Below the pieces are notes generated by a model. That model saw only the letters and a list, made by a program, of their open reading frames with translations, was not told where the DNA came from and ran no database searches. From Archegozetes longisetosus (lineage: Eukaryota; Arthropoda; Arachnida; Sarcoptiformes; Trhypochthoniidae), in contig JAEMBT020000004.1 in NCBI GenBank assembly GCA_018873245.2, positions 3,768,573 to 3,832,572 of the forward strand: a stretch of DNA of 64,000 nucleotides, read 5' to 3'. Positions 23,053-35,900 of the stretch are shown here, in pieces (positions within the stretch are counted from its first letter, which is position 1; each line of letters starts with the position of its first letter). The position numbers and the translations under genes are program-made.

Positions 23053-24072
23053 TTAATGAATTGGCAAGCTCCTGAAAATTTGCAGTTTGGGATTGATAAA
23101 TACAAATCTGTTTGCTTTTAACTGTACAAGTAAAATTAAAAATAACTGGACAAGAGTCCCGTATTTTTAATTAATGGTTGGTTAACTGTTTTAAATTTTG
23201 AAAGACTCAAATAATTTAATTAGAAAACCTGTGTACACTAGCGATTAACCAATAACAAAACTCACCTATGCTCAGCCTGTTAAAAACTTAATAATACATC
23301 AGAATACTTAAGCTTCAATTTGTAACTCAATAATAGTTGGCAAACAATTTATTCGAAAAACAAATTGAATTCCGATTCTGTTGTTGGTTAATTTTCGATT
23401 ATTCATGTGCCTCAAGACAATGCTGTTGAACAAGTAGTAGAGACACATGATGTAAAGTTAGGCATTAATTATGCGTTGACTTCATACAAAGTCATTACTG
23501 TGATCTAGAATCGTTTTATTTTTGCTCATTATATCCCAAATACTATGAGTGACGACACTCTTGGCTTTTAGTGTCATCTAAGTTTCAATTAATGTGTCAA
23601 AAAATTCTGTGATAGCCTCCTCGGGAAAGTTAAATAAGTAAAATTAATCGATAAGTACGCAAAGACTTAAATGGCAGTTACCACAAAGAGTAACCTCAAG
23701 CCAGTGATACCATAATCTTCATTCTGTGTGTATCTAAATCACAATATTATGTTTACGTAATCCTGGTATGAATAGAAGCAGAAAAACATAAAACATATTT
23801 ACAATGATGAAAAAAATGTTCATAGCAAGCTATCTCCTCTTAATTAAAAAAAATGCTTTGAGTACGTTTTTAATTCTAAATTTAGACAAAAAATGGAAGA
23901 TTCACTACGAATCACTCTGGCATTCACTTTTAAGGAAGAATAGTAAAACTTGATATTAAGGAAGACACTGTTGTGTACTTTAGCTCAAATGAAATCTTTT
24001 TGTTTATTTCTGTCAAAACCATAATTTTTTTTCTATAACTTCTGGTGTAGCACGCATCAAATTCTTAAACTA
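23053..24072. other. Intergenic, nothing recognised
   Basis: AT-rich sequence without recognisable gene or repeat pair. Confidence 0.35.
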
Positions 24073-24967
24073 CAGGGTAGTGCGAAAATTTTAGCAGAGG
24101 GTCACAGCAAAAATCACGAATGATACAAAACTGCAATAAACGTTAATGTAATCCTTATTTAAAACGGAATTAATGTGCATTATAAAATTTAATTTGGGTA
24201 ATCAAGATTGACAAAATTAATCTTGCCATCACAAGAGGAGCTAAAGAGGCGACTATTTTCGCATTGTTGGCCCACTGAGTTTTAAATTTATGTAGGTCAT
24301 TTTCATTTAAAATAACGGTTCAAATAAAGTTTATTCCGAATTTTTATCTATTGTACTATTCATGAAATATTTTATTTTTATAAGTCTCGTCTCAGTTCCG
24401 TGTTGTCAAATATAATCTCGTCTCGTATTTTTTTTCAAAATATTAAATTTCTAACCCTTTCGTCTCGTGGATTGGAGGAACGCTGATCTTAATCTTAGCA
24501 TTAAGGTTTTATTTTTAAATTAAAATATTTCAAAATCATGCATTTTAGTTTGAATTGTTCTAAAGATGATTGTATGTTTTATATAAATTATGATTTTCAT
24601 ATAAGACCAATTTATTACTGCGAAAATGAGTTGAAGTAGATTTGATATTCAAAAGCTCATTAAAGAACAAAATGAAAGAAGTAAACGAAGTCGTTTGAAC
24701 ACATCGACCGATTAGTTTTTGTTAAAAAGTACTTAAATTTGTATTTATTTCTATGTAGTAAAATATTTTCATTCAATAAATTTTGCTTATCCGTTTCGTC
24801 TCGTCTCGTCCCATAATTTTTTTTTTTTTGAAGAACTCATCTGGTCTCGTCTCATAAGACAAGATACCTCGAGATTCTGCAAGATTTTTCGCGGGAAGAG
24901 ATCTCGTTTTCATGACTATTTTGTACTTTTGCTACGACTCCCTGCTAAAACCTTCCGCACCATCCAG
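24073..24967. mobile_element. Degenerate inverted-repeat element with TCTCGTCTC motifs
   Basis: CAGGGTAGTGCG...TTTTAGCAG at 24073 matches, inverted, CTGGATGGTGCGG...TTTTAGCAG ending at 24967, continuing with GCAAAA inside. The interior has at least five TCTCGTCTC-type motifs in one orientation (about 24384, 24416, 24461, 24798, 24846). The ends look hAT-like, but I find no matching 8-bp flanks, so the class is open. There is no transposase frame. Confidence 0.5.
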
Positions 24968-26522
24968 TATTTCTTGAGTTAAACAATACTTATATTGAAT
25001 TTGAAAGTTCATAGAAATGGAAACAGAATTGGCTGCTGTAACTTAAATGAGAAAGTAGATATGATCTCAAAGACAAACATAAGACTTATTGAAAAATTTT
25101 GATGAGACAAACATTTATAGAGAAAATGAAAAAATTGATATTAAGTTGTGGGAGATGTTATGAGAATATAGATAACTCATCTATATTTGATGAATCCATT
25201 CCAAGTCTATGAATAACTTGAAGCTTAGAAATCTTCGAAACTTGGAAATCTGTTCTTCAAAACAGGCAAAAATATCACGTCAATATTTTTGATGTATAGA
25301 TTCGATAAAATGAATGTGTCAGGTTAAATATACAGTTTAGACTAAATTTTGAAAGATATCAAACAGACTCCGAGAATTCAGTATGAAAAACTTTTATCTA
25401 GATGAAAGTCTTTCACATCAAATTTTTAAAAAATTCTAGTCTAAAAGTTTGAAATATCCCTCGTAATCTACCTGAAAAAATATAAATTTATAATATCCTA
25501 TTTGAAGCTATACATGAATGCAGTATTTCTACGTGAAAAACTTCTAACTTCTTTGTTCAACAGATTCACCGAAAAATTATTCACTCAAATATATAGTAAT
25601 TGAAATTAAAGTTTTCAGTATTTTAACAACAAGTTTCTACCTAATAATAAGACGAAATTGTCCATAGCTTTATTGAAATTTTTAGTCAGATTGATATAAT
25701 CCTCAGATGACATTATTTCATTAAGTATCCTCATAATAAATATGATAGATTCAATCTGGTGTAAAAAGATTCATACTTACTTTTCCTCATTTAATAAAGC
25801 TAATTGCTTAGGAAAACAATTGTTGAGGCCAATTATAAAGCTCTAACTCAAGAGAAAAATCTATAGTTTTGAAAGGCAAAGTACAGCTCGTAGTTGAATT
25901 TGAAAAAAATTTAATCTCAACTTTTCACTTAACTCAATTTAGCATGAGTTGTATTAAATTAATCAAAAAGAGTTTAATCAAATTATTGTTCGAACCTTTA
26001 GCCTTTGCAAGTGTTCTCTCAAGAGTAATAATTGTATTAATCTTCTCAAAAGATTCTAGGAATAAAACAGCTAACACTAAAAATGCATTCTCATCTTTGA
26101 GTAAGAATGTAATTTGAAGGCTTTTTGGGAGAAAATTTCGGTTTTATCTTCAATTGAAATACACTTGCATGATCTCATTTATTTATATTGGATCAATAAC
26201 TTTTGATTTCTTCAAATTTTTTTACTCGTAAGCTTCCAGATAATATTTGGAGCAAATAAAACTTGGAACAAGTGTTCAAAACCATAAAATATGAAGGATA
26301 TCGGATAATTGCATTTCTTATGGCTTTAGGTTACAATTGGGCATAAATGCATATATGATCCAGATATGAAGCTTTGACTGCAAGAGGAACCTCTTCTTTA
26401 TCTTCAATCATAAGGATTTCTCAATAATGATAAAATCTAAACGAAAATATGATATTCGATATTAAGTTTTAGTCATTTAGCTTCATTCATTAATTGAATA
26501 TTTTTTTAATATGAGCCTTACG
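24968..26522. other. Intergenic, nothing recognised
   Basis: AT-rich. An 82-residue frame at 25869-26117 has no recognisable feature. Confidence 0.4.
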
Positions 26523-26530
26523 TTTGGGAC

Positions 26531-27145
26531 TAGTGAAGAGTATAAGCTATTAATAGCTGTGAGCTGAGCCGCACTGAGCTTGAAGCTGAGCTTATTTCAA
26601 GCTAAAATAAGGCAAGAATAGTACAAACTGTAAAATAGTAATCAATATTAAATCGCTTCTCATAAGTTAGCAAGATAGATATAAAATCACATAAATTAAA
26701 TTCTGATGAGATGCATTCATGAATTATAAATAGTTGTTTTCAACAGAATTTCACTTCAGAATGAGATTTAATTCAATAACTATTTATATTTAAAGAGAGA
26801 ATTAGCAATATTTAATTTGCCTTTAAAAGCAATGTTATTTATATTCATTACTCAAACTCCTTAATATTTGAAAATAAGATTATTTCAATTAATTGGCAGG
26901 TTTTCAAAGTAGATTTTCGAAAATCTTAGTTGTGCGGGCTATATTTGAAATTTTTACTTCCGGTACCAATAAATCTAAGAGGACTATACATGGGTACGGA
27001 CAATATTCGGGAAATTAGAGCGCTTGTTATAAAGTTACTGTTGATTATTTTGAATTTTTAACTTGAGCTCAGAAGTGTAGCTCAAAGATCAAGAATTCTG
27101 AGCTCGAGCATGGAGCTCAAGACTCCGGATCAATGCTCTTCACTA
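26531..27145. mobile_element. Non-autonomous hAT element with 8-bp target duplication
   Basis: The ends TAGTGAAGAG (26531) and inverted CTCTTCACTA (27145) are flanked by TTTGGGAC and TTTGAGAC, a 7/8 target duplication. Subterminal AGCTGAGC/GAGCTCGAGC motifs are dense near both ends. Similar GCTCA-rich tracts recur at 42725-42840, 47090-47460 and 54428-54870. No transposase. Confidence 0.75.
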
Positions 27146-27245
27146 TTTGAGACTAAGACAGAAAAGTAACATTAAGATGTATGTATATACACAAGTTTTG
27201 ATTTCAGTAAATCATTTAACTCTCTTAAATAAAGATAAAATAATA

Positions 27246-27741
27246 CTGTCTGATTTTTAATCTAAACTCAAATCCTTATAACAAATTTTCTTTATTATTA
27301 TTCATGAATCAGAACTTACTAATGAGTAAGTTTAAAACATAAATAACAAAATTTGATTACTTAGTCATTGATTTGGATTAAAAACACTTTTAATCATAAA
27401 AATAATGTTCGCAACAAAAGAAAAAATCTTTATTTTGTAAACTCATTTATTAACTAAATCTTGTGATAAGGTTAGGGCTGAATTTTTTGAAAAATTTGGT
27501 AAAACTGAGCCGACCAATGCAACTATTCTTAGAATTGAATCAAATTTATTTTTACATATCTAAACTACTTTGTAGGATTACAGTTCTGAAATAGCTTTGT
27601 AAGGTTATAGTTTATTATTAAAGGTTTATTTTGAAACATTCAAATTTCAGTGAATGAGTAAGCGATTTCACTCTTGACTCACATTTCCAAAAGCAATAAA
27701 GTCTTAACTGTAAAATCTAAGTTTAGTTAAAAAACGGACAG
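27246..27741. mobile_element. TA-target MITE, copy 1 (CTGTCYG / CGGACAG ends)
   Basis: It is flanked by TA (27244-27245, 27742-27743). The left end CTGTCTGATTTTTAATCTAAACTCA is inverted at the right end TTTAGTTAAAAAACGGACAG (compared in blocks). The interior matches 28298-28797 along its whole length in direct orientation. Tc1/mariner-type non-autonomous copy. Confidence 0.8.
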
Positions 27742-27798
27742 TATAAAGATAAGTCTTATCGCTAAAAGTTTTGAAAACATGAGAACAAAGATAATCTA

Positions 27799-27940
27799 CA
27801 GCTAAATCTCTCTACCTTGAACACATGGTTAAACCCTTTTTTTTATAAAGGTATGAGTGAGTTCATAAGGAATTAAGGTTAATTTTTAATCTTTTTTAAA
27901 AAGGACTTAACTACGTGTTCAAGATGGGGAGGTTTAGCTG
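27799..27940. mobile_element. Small TA-target MITE, pogo-like ends
   Basis: CAGCTAAATCTCTC at 27799 is matched, inverted, by GAGGTTTAGCTG ending at 27940. Inner arms TTGAACACATGGTTAA and TTAACTACGTGTTCAA pair. TA flanks both sides (27797-27798, 27941-27942). It is related to 29934-30067. Confidence 0.75.
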
Positions 27941-28152
27941 TATTAGTGATTTTCATATTATACAAATGATTTCTAGTTCAAACTCTCATTCATTTTAACT
28001 GTCTGAAGTCAAACTAAAAGTTGAGTTAGTTCTAAACTGTTTATAAACTGAACTGCCCTTCAATTTAAAGGTGGTGTTCAATAATTCTTATGCTCGTAAT
28101 CTTAAACGTAAGGCTGATGTTTAAAAATCGAATTAGTAAATTTGAATGACTA

Positions 28153-28279
28153 AGAGCCATGTTCTGAGTTCTGTCTTAAGCTCGACCTAGATTCAAGTTA
28201 GACTCGGTGCTATCAAAATTTGTATTTCAAGTCTAATTTGAGTTGAGATCGAGCTTAAGACAACTCAGAATATGGCTCC
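28153..28279. repeat. Fold-back repeat, about 127 bp
   Basis: AGCCATGTTCTGAGTT...TCTTAAGCTCGA at the left is inverted as TCGAGCTTAAGACAACTCAG...ATGGCT at the right. A small fold-back element that abuts MITE copy 2. Confidence 0.65.
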
Positions 28280-28297
28280 AAAGCGTTAAATACTATA

Positions 28298-28797
28298 CTG
28301 TCCGTTTTTTAAAAAACTAAACTCAAATCCTTATAACAATTTCTCTTTATTATTACTAATGAATAAGAACCTACTAATGAGTAGGTTTAAAACATATAAA
28401 ACAGAATTTGATCACTTAGTCATTGATTTTGAGTTAAAAACACCTTTAATCATATAAATAATGTTCACAAAAGAAAGAATTTTTGTTTTGAAAACTTATT
28501 TATTAACTAAATCTTGTGATAAGGTTAGAGCTGAATGTTTTTGAAAAATTTAATAAAACTGGGCCGATCAATGCAACTATTTTTAGAATTGAATCAAATT
28601 TATTTTTACATATCTAAACTACTTTGTAGGATTACAGTTCTGAAATAAGCTTTGTAAGATTATAGTTCATTATTGAGGTTTATTATGAAACATTCAAATT
28701 TCGGTCAATGAGTAAGCGATTTCACTATTGACTCACATTTCCAAATACAACAAAGTTAACTGTAAAATCTGAGTTTAGTTTTTAAAAAAACGGACTG
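28298..28797. mobile_element. TA-target MITE, copy 2
   Basis: CTGTCCGTTTTTTAAAAAAC at 28298 is inverted at 28797 (CGGACTG). TA flanks both sides (28296-28297, 28798-28799). It is a diverged direct copy of 27246-27741, with small indels throughout. Confidence 0.85.
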
Positions 28798-28849
28798 TAT
28801 ATAAATACTAATAAACCTTTTGGTATTTTGATGTAAAAGAAGCTCCTCT

Positions 28850-29162
28850 TCATATGTACAACTTGTTTCTTTGAAATATGCTTAAATACGGAACTATGAG
28901 TGATACGTCCAATATTTTTGTTTATAGTTCAAAAACTTCGTTCACACACACACACACTAGACTCTTAACAAGAATTTTTTAATTACTAATAGCCATATCA
29001 AAGTTTGTTTATTTTTAAATTTTCTTATAAATTACCAGTAAAGCAAAGCATATTTTATCGCCTAATATTGTTCCTATCAATTTTATAACTTTGCCCCCAA
29101 AAAAATACTCCTTACGCATCATTTCCTGACTTTTCCAAACATATTTCAAGGAAACAAGCTGT
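28850..29162. repeat. Dispersed repeat, copy B (with 22690-23052)
   Basis: Direct, diverged copy of the segment after MAM-like gene 2. Relative to copy A it carries a short (CA)n run. Confidence 0.7.
28943..28957. repeat. (CA)n microsatellite
   Basis: Seven and a half CA units, inside dispersed-repeat copy B and absent from copy A. Confidence 0.8.
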
Positions 29163-29327
29163 AGAAAATGCATTTTATATGAATGCGTGCTCACAGATAA
29201 TAATAATCAGTGTATGAGTGTTATTAAGGCATATTTTCAAGTTTCAGAGTTTATTCGAATAATCATAAGACATTGTTGAGAGAGAAAGGGTGAGTAACAA
29301 CAAACATTATAAATTATTTACAATTCT

Positions 29328-29800
29328 CAGTGGCGAAGGCAGAAATTTTCGAGGGGGCGAAAAATTTAAAGGTTTGTGAAAAGTATAAAATGTATGAATT
29401 CTAATGCCTAATCAATGTAGTTCTGTTATTATTATAAATTAAGAAATCATTAACAATACTATTTAAGTCGAGAGAATAGATCGAAGATGGAAGTTATTTC
29501 TTTCTCAATAACTATCAGTGATAATCCACTGAATCTTTCGTCAGTCATTGAATCACGTAAATAACTTAATTCTAAAAAGAAGCTGCAGAGAAACTGCGCT
29601 CACAGCTAGTGCAGTTGCAATCTTAATTGCTGTAAAAATACAATTCGATTTCTAAACACTATGATACAGTGATTGAAACTTGAGTAAAGTTCAGTTCTGT
29701 TAAAATAAATTTTTGTTTTCACTCAATAACTAGTTTAAGGTTTTCCAGATTTGAGTTGGTGGGGCCTAGACCCCCTCGGTCCCTACTGGTTTCGCCACTG
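29328..29800. mobile_element. hAT deletion derivative (CAGTGGCG ends)
   Basis: CAGTGGCGAAGGCAG at 29328 and the inverted CTGGTTTCGCCACTG ending at 29800, with 8-base flanks ACAATTCT (29320-29327) and ATAATTCT (29801-29808), 7/8 matching. The CAGTGGCG end type is common in Tip100-like hAT elements. Inside is a relic of the transposase C-terminus on the minus strand. Confidence 0.8.
29459..29616 (-). pseudogene. hAT transposase C-terminal dimerisation-domain relic
   Basis: On the minus strand the reading gives CERSFSA, then, after a one-base frame change, YLRDSMTDERFSGLSLIVIE and a stop at 29459. This is the conserved hATC dimerisation signature (CERxFS...LR..M...RL.GL.L). Only about 50 codons remain and the rest of the gene has been deleted between the element ends. 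Confidence 0.75.
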
Positions 29801-29933
29801 ATAATTCTACTAACTTTAATGCATTTTGTAACAAGAATAATCTGAATTATCATTATGAAACGGGATATTCAAAAGGATGTACTTATCTATTGCTTACAAA
29901 AGCGTAGTAACATTTTGTATAACGGACTCATTA

Positions 29934-30067
29934 CAGTAAAACCTGCCTATTTGAACATGAAGTTAAGCCCTATTTTGAGAAAAACATATATAATCCATAA
30001 GAAATTTAAGACTATTTTACATTTTTTAAAAGGAGCTTAACATCATGTTCAAGATAGACAGGTTTAA
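29934..30067. mobile_element. Small MITE with CAGTAAAACCTGCCTAT end
   Basis: CAGTAAAACCTGCCTATTTG at 29934 and TTGAACATGAAGTTAAG pair with CTTAACATCATGTTCAAG and ATAGACAGGTTTA near 30067. TA precedes the left end; the right end is degraded. Same family as 27799-27940; ends resemble pogo-type elements. Confidence 0.65.
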
Positions 30068-32912
30068 ATTTTTAACGAACTAATTCTGGCAGGCCCAAAA
30101 AATCCAGAAAAGATATATTGTTAAAAAGAATGTCGATATAAAAAACCTCTATATAAGCGGCACTGGATAAAAGCAATCTCAACTAAGCGTTTATGCAATC
30201 ATCTATAACGAAGTTAATATTGAAAACAGACAAAGGTGAAATTGTGCACACATATTGAGTGCCTAATTACTTAAATTTGAATACAATCACGTAAATTGAA
30301 GGCAAAATTTCAAGGAATAGATAATAAATTCATGTAATGATTGATTTCACTGAAAAGTATTAGAATTAATTCTTGAATACATAGAATTCATTACTTTTTA
30401 AGAAATTAAATGTAATTATGAGGCTTGAAATAGCTGAGCTTAGTTATAACGAATTCCCCAGCTCTTTAAACTTGGCTATATCGAGGTCTCCCCGCATATC
30501 CATATCTGATGTGCTTTAGCGCTCATCTCTTCTGCATTTAAGTCTTTATTTTATATTACTCTTATCTTGACGCAGGCTAAAATTTTCAACGGATTTTAAT
30601 GACATGATGCAAGATATAAAGAAAGAATTTCCATAATATTTAAAATTAATGCCGAGAATTCCAATAATCACATGAGACTTGAGATTTCAAGCAATACTCG
30701 ATTTCTTAGCTTTCATTTTCTAAATGATGTTTAGAAATTCTTCAATAAACGTGAATATTATTTTCAAGTTTTGACATATGAGCGTTAGTCAAAATATTTT
30801 ATGGAAATTTGATTTTTGAAGACGTTCCAATCTTTGAATGTTTAGCATTGCTTGCAAAGTACATATTTTTTCGGTTACTTCTGCTAAATCTAACTATAAT
30901 CTGACTATATAATTTTGCATTTACTATAATAGGATTTGAGTAAAAAACCTCATTACAAGATTCAAGGATTCAATAGCAATATGAATTATTAAAAATGAAA
31001 ATTTTGAACTACGCTAGACTTTGAGGTATCTAATCTCAAAGAACCATGAATCAGTGCTTTTAACGCTTATTTGTGGTAACTAGAAGTTTATTGCATAACT
31101 TTTTTATGTTTAATCTTCAATCATGTTATGATGATAAGCTCTTAATAAAGAAAAGCTTATTTCAACTTAAATCCTTGAAAAGTTAAAGAAGTTGATTAAA
31201 AATAAAAAATTTAGCTTCTATTATAAAGTACTCATTATTTAGTACTAAGATCTAAATGAAGAAAGAAATTTTAGGTTTTCCTACACAATATTCTTTCAAT
31301 TTATCACAACGCATCTCTCGTTGTCTTCTAAATAAAGACAAATTTAATGTTGCTTTATTCATTGTTAAGAAACAATTTGACACAAGTGTTTCGCAATAGT
31401 AACACGTAACTTAGCGGCAATTTATATTTTTTCAGGTAGATATTTTTCTCTTCAATTATTAAACTAAGATTAAGTAAAATACAAGAGCCAATGAAAGATC
31501 TCATTCATTTATTATAGAGGATGGTAGAAGATCTGCTTTAACTAAACTAAATATTCTTAAGAAAGTAAACCGCAACTCTTGTTTATATAAAAGATTTACT
31601 TCAAATATAGAATTTGATCCAGTTTTCTCTCTTTAAGCACAGCTCCATAATAGAATCAACGATAACGTGAGAAAGAGTCCAACTTCTGAAGTTCTTTCAT
31701 CATTCAATTGAATTATACTTCATCAAGAGAGTCCGAAAGTAATGCAATATTTAAAGTTGAAAAGGTTATTCAAAAGTTTTTATAAGATATGACACTAGTC
31801 TTATGTTTCTGATAATATAAACCTCTGACATATATGGATAGCTAAACATTTGCTTTGCTTGCATTTCACCTTACTAGAGATTCAAATTTACGCTTCAGAT
31901 CATGTTCCTTTCATATTTCTGAGCTAAAAAAGTCTTGATAATTGAAAACTTTATGATTTTTCCACGGACATCGGTTCATTAGCTTTGTTATTAAAACTTG
32001 TTTAGTTATTCAACTTTTCATGAGACATTTATTTAGTGTGAAGTATTGAGAAATTTCAATGGTCTCCAAGGCTTTTAGATAGCAATACAGATTAAACTTT
32101 TGAGAATAATTTTAGAAACTCCGTTGCCTCAGAAAGCAGAAAATGTATAAATCACAATAATATATCAAAGTTTATTTCACAGTTTTTCGATTAGATTCAA
32201 CAAGAGTCTATGCCGTTTTTTACCCATATACATAAATAATTCAAACTTTTCAACATAGCTAGTACTGGTGTAACGTGAGATTGAATTCTTTAATGCCACT
32301 CAATGCAATACAAACTTGTAAGCATTCCCTATTTGACAACAGCTCTTAGTATTCAATTCAAAATAGATTTATCATGATTAGCGTATCAATGTTGTTAGTA
32401 TTCCACTCAAAATTGGTAGTTTAGATTTATATTAGCATTGAATGTTGAAGAATAGTTGTGCTTAAGTGTTATAGTCAACAAAATGATGCCTTAGTTGTCA
32501 AATAATTTTAAACTTAGGTATTTTTTTAGATAATGCCATTCAGTTCAAGGAGAAATACATAAAAATATGTTCGTTGTAAATCTGGTTACTTATTAATCGA
32601 ATATTCAAATCTATCTCTCACAGTAGCTATAGATATATTAGTTTTTATTCTGCAATAGAAAATAGGCACGCACTATATGTGAAACTGTACAAAGTATTGC
32701 AGAGCGCAGCATCTTCTCAACACTAATGCGTAGCCAACTATTTAGCTGTTCAGGCAGTCAAAGCTCAGACAAACTTTCACAATATCTATTTTGAGGAACT
32801 GTTCTCGATTATAACAAAGCAGACGAGCGATTTACTCAGTGAACAACTTGAAGTTTGATCTAAGTTTCTACGATTTTCCAAGTGATTAATTTATTAATAT
32901 TGAAATAACCCA
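30068..32912. other. Intergenic upstream of the GPCR gene
   Basis: No gene recognised. At about 30442-30490 a fragment TTATAACGAATTC followed by CGAGGTCTCC resembles a pogo-type element end. The promoter of the GPCR gene is expected in the last few hundred bases; no core element could be chosen with confidence. Confidence 0.4.
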
Positions 32913-35900
32913 ATGGATCCAATTAAGTATTTTGGGAATCTCGGGAATAATAAATTGAACAATACTCTAAATGAAAGTGATTACACCTTTCCTGACACAG
33001 AGTTACCGTTGTTGGACGCGCTTGAGTTCTGGCCCTATCAAATTATACTTATAATACTATATTCTACGACCGCATTCATATCACTCGCTAGTAATTTGAT
33101 TACAATTATTGTTCTGATAAAAGGCGATCGCATTTCATCCGAATTGTGGAAATATTTGATTAATTTGTCCGTTTCTGACATTACTATGTCTTTATTGTCG
33201 ATACCCTTTACATACACAGGTTTTATGTTAAATCGCTGGATATTTCCAACTCAATTATGTCCTATCGTTAACTTTGCCCAAACTTGTTCTGTATTTGTGA
33301 GCGTTTGGACCCTAACTATTATTGGGATTGATCGGTAAGTTTGAAAAGTTATTCATAGCTAAAAATCAATTATCTAACTATTGAAAAGTGTGAAACTATT
33401 TAGTATATTGAGAATAAGATCATTTCATGCAAGAATTAGATAAAGCTAGAAAAACAAACAATCAAAAGACTGTTTGAGTTAAAATTTAGTAAAAGCATAA
33501 GCTCAAATTTGATTTAGATATTGTAATTGTTCATGAATCCAGATAAGCCTATAAAGAATTTATAGGCACTTAATTCTGAATACTAGCATCATATCACATT
33601 CAATTTTGCAGCCCACTCAAAACAAACTCAACTTAATATCTCAGAGGCATGTTTATCAGTGTTTACGACCAGATTCTGAAAATATTTTTATCATATCAAT
33701 AGCTTGTGATATAATGTCCAAAAATCATTCAAAAATGTTGATCAACGTTTGCCACATTCAGAAATTGCTTTTTTTTCATTCAAGTCTTAAACAAAGTTTA
33801 AGGTTAGAAATAATGCTCTGCAAAATGCAAACCACAAAATCTCTATACTAATTTTCATATTTTATTAGAATATTCAAGCAAACTTGAGTATTACGGAAAT
33901 TATATGTAACATGAATATCGATTTCTCTTCTATTTGGCCAAAATAACGGAGCGTTCAATATTAGATATCCTCTGTTAGATTTTAATGATCTGTTCAAGAT
34001 TTAATGCGATTTAAATAGTCATGAAATGCATGAAAATTTATAACGTTAGTGTTTTGATGATTTTCAACAATTCCAAAATATTTTATCTCGATTATTAAGT
34101 TTCTAGGATTTTTGTTATACAAAAATTATTGCTCATTAAATAGCTTTAATAGCTCTGAATTAGCTTTTCAAATGCACATAGTTTCTAGACGACTGGTGGT
34201 TAACATTTTTAAATACGTGTTTTGCAATCATATGATATGTCATTGATATAATAAAATTATTTCAGAAACCTGAGGGTAAGCACTGAAAAACATGTCTCTT
34301 TAGATAGCAGGCGCTCAAAACATTCGCATTTATATGAGAGAAAACGATTTATTCATCAATTATTTATAAAGACGGCTCATATTTGCAGATGCATTCTCAA
34401 ATTTTCGCTTTTATGATCTTTCAAATTTTTGTTTATTGAATCCTACTTAACTGTTCTTCGATGTACTGCAAAGGCTGAATATAAGTCGACAGGTGGAACG
34501 AGAATAGTTTTTAACGCTTTAAGCGATTCGATACATTTATGACTCATTACTCTCTATATCTTATAATGTACAGATGGTAGATCTAATATAGTGTCTTAAA
34601 AATCTAGTTGACGTAATCTAACTTATGGCTGTAACTTTTAGTTACATAAACCTCACAAAACATATCGTTTTTTATTGGATCCCACGCCAAACGGTTAGGT
34701 GAAAAACTCGAAGTCCAATAAATTTGAATCAATCACTTTTCCATTATGGAGAAGAAAGTTGGTTCTTTTAAATAATATATAACCCATAAGAGAATCGACT
34801 GTTCAACCTTGTTTATATGATAGATTATTTTATTGCCTTTTCTCTGTTTTATTCATTTCCTATTAGAATGTAATTCTCAATATTAAGTGCTAGACATCAA
34901 TAAATGCGAAGAACTGACCATAACTTTCCATTGCAACACAAGTTCTGCATTTTATTTCAAGTTGACCAACATTTTTAGGTAAAATAATTGATCTATCTGA
35001 TTATTTAGAGCCTACAAGGACAAGAAACTCGAGCGGTACAAGAATACATTAAAGAGTTGTTGCTTCAAGAATTGAAAACCTATGAAGTGTGCCGCTCATT
35101 ATAATAGAAATTTTGTCCAATTTTTAAAAATTGTTATCGGGTATTAATTGAAGTGCTTATTTGCAAACTGTGATAACCCCTTGGGATGTGTTTTTGAGAA
35201 AATCAAAAAAAGTGAATATATTATATGATAATAAAATCAAACTTAGAGTACAATCTTCTATGGGAACCAAGCTTTTTTCAGTGTAAATAACGTTTCCATT
35301 TAATTACTCACCCGAAATACATAGGAATAAGAGTTTATAGCAATATTCAAAGTTTTGCCACGTATTGCAATCTAGAAAAATTACTTCAATTATAACTAAA
35401 ACCTCATATCGTATAGTTACATTTTAATTAAGTTTCAATCAACATGACTAATTTTCGTATGTCATACTAATTTTGCACGTCAAATCGGTCACACACTTTT
35501 GAATAACATATGAAACTTTACTTCAAAAATGTACGGTAGATAAAATAAAACAATACACATACATATATAAAGGTCAAAATTGAAAAAATGCAACTCCACG
35601 CATAATGAGATATTACTAAGTTAGAGTTCTTATCAAAACTTAATTATTCATAAGAAAACAATTATTTATTGAACACAATTCATACAAAACTGAGATAATA
35701 CATTTTCAACTCTTCTTGATTTGACTTATGATTGTTTTTGTTTGAATTTGTCTTTTCTTATTTGAGATTATGACATTCCTTGCGTATGTGATCTTCAATA
35801 ATCTATTTGATCTACCAATGTGTTTATTACTTTAATATGCAACCTACACAAACTTTAACGATTTAAAATTAAAGTATAAAAAAGTCATAGGCAGACTTCA

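Noticed and set aside
25869..26117. 82-residue plus-strand frame
   Set aside because: Opens on a non-ATG codon and has no signal, domain or splice support.
33606..33851. 81-residue frame just after GPCR exon 1
   Set aside because: Inside intron 1; it does not extend the receptor and no donor or acceptor joins it in phase.
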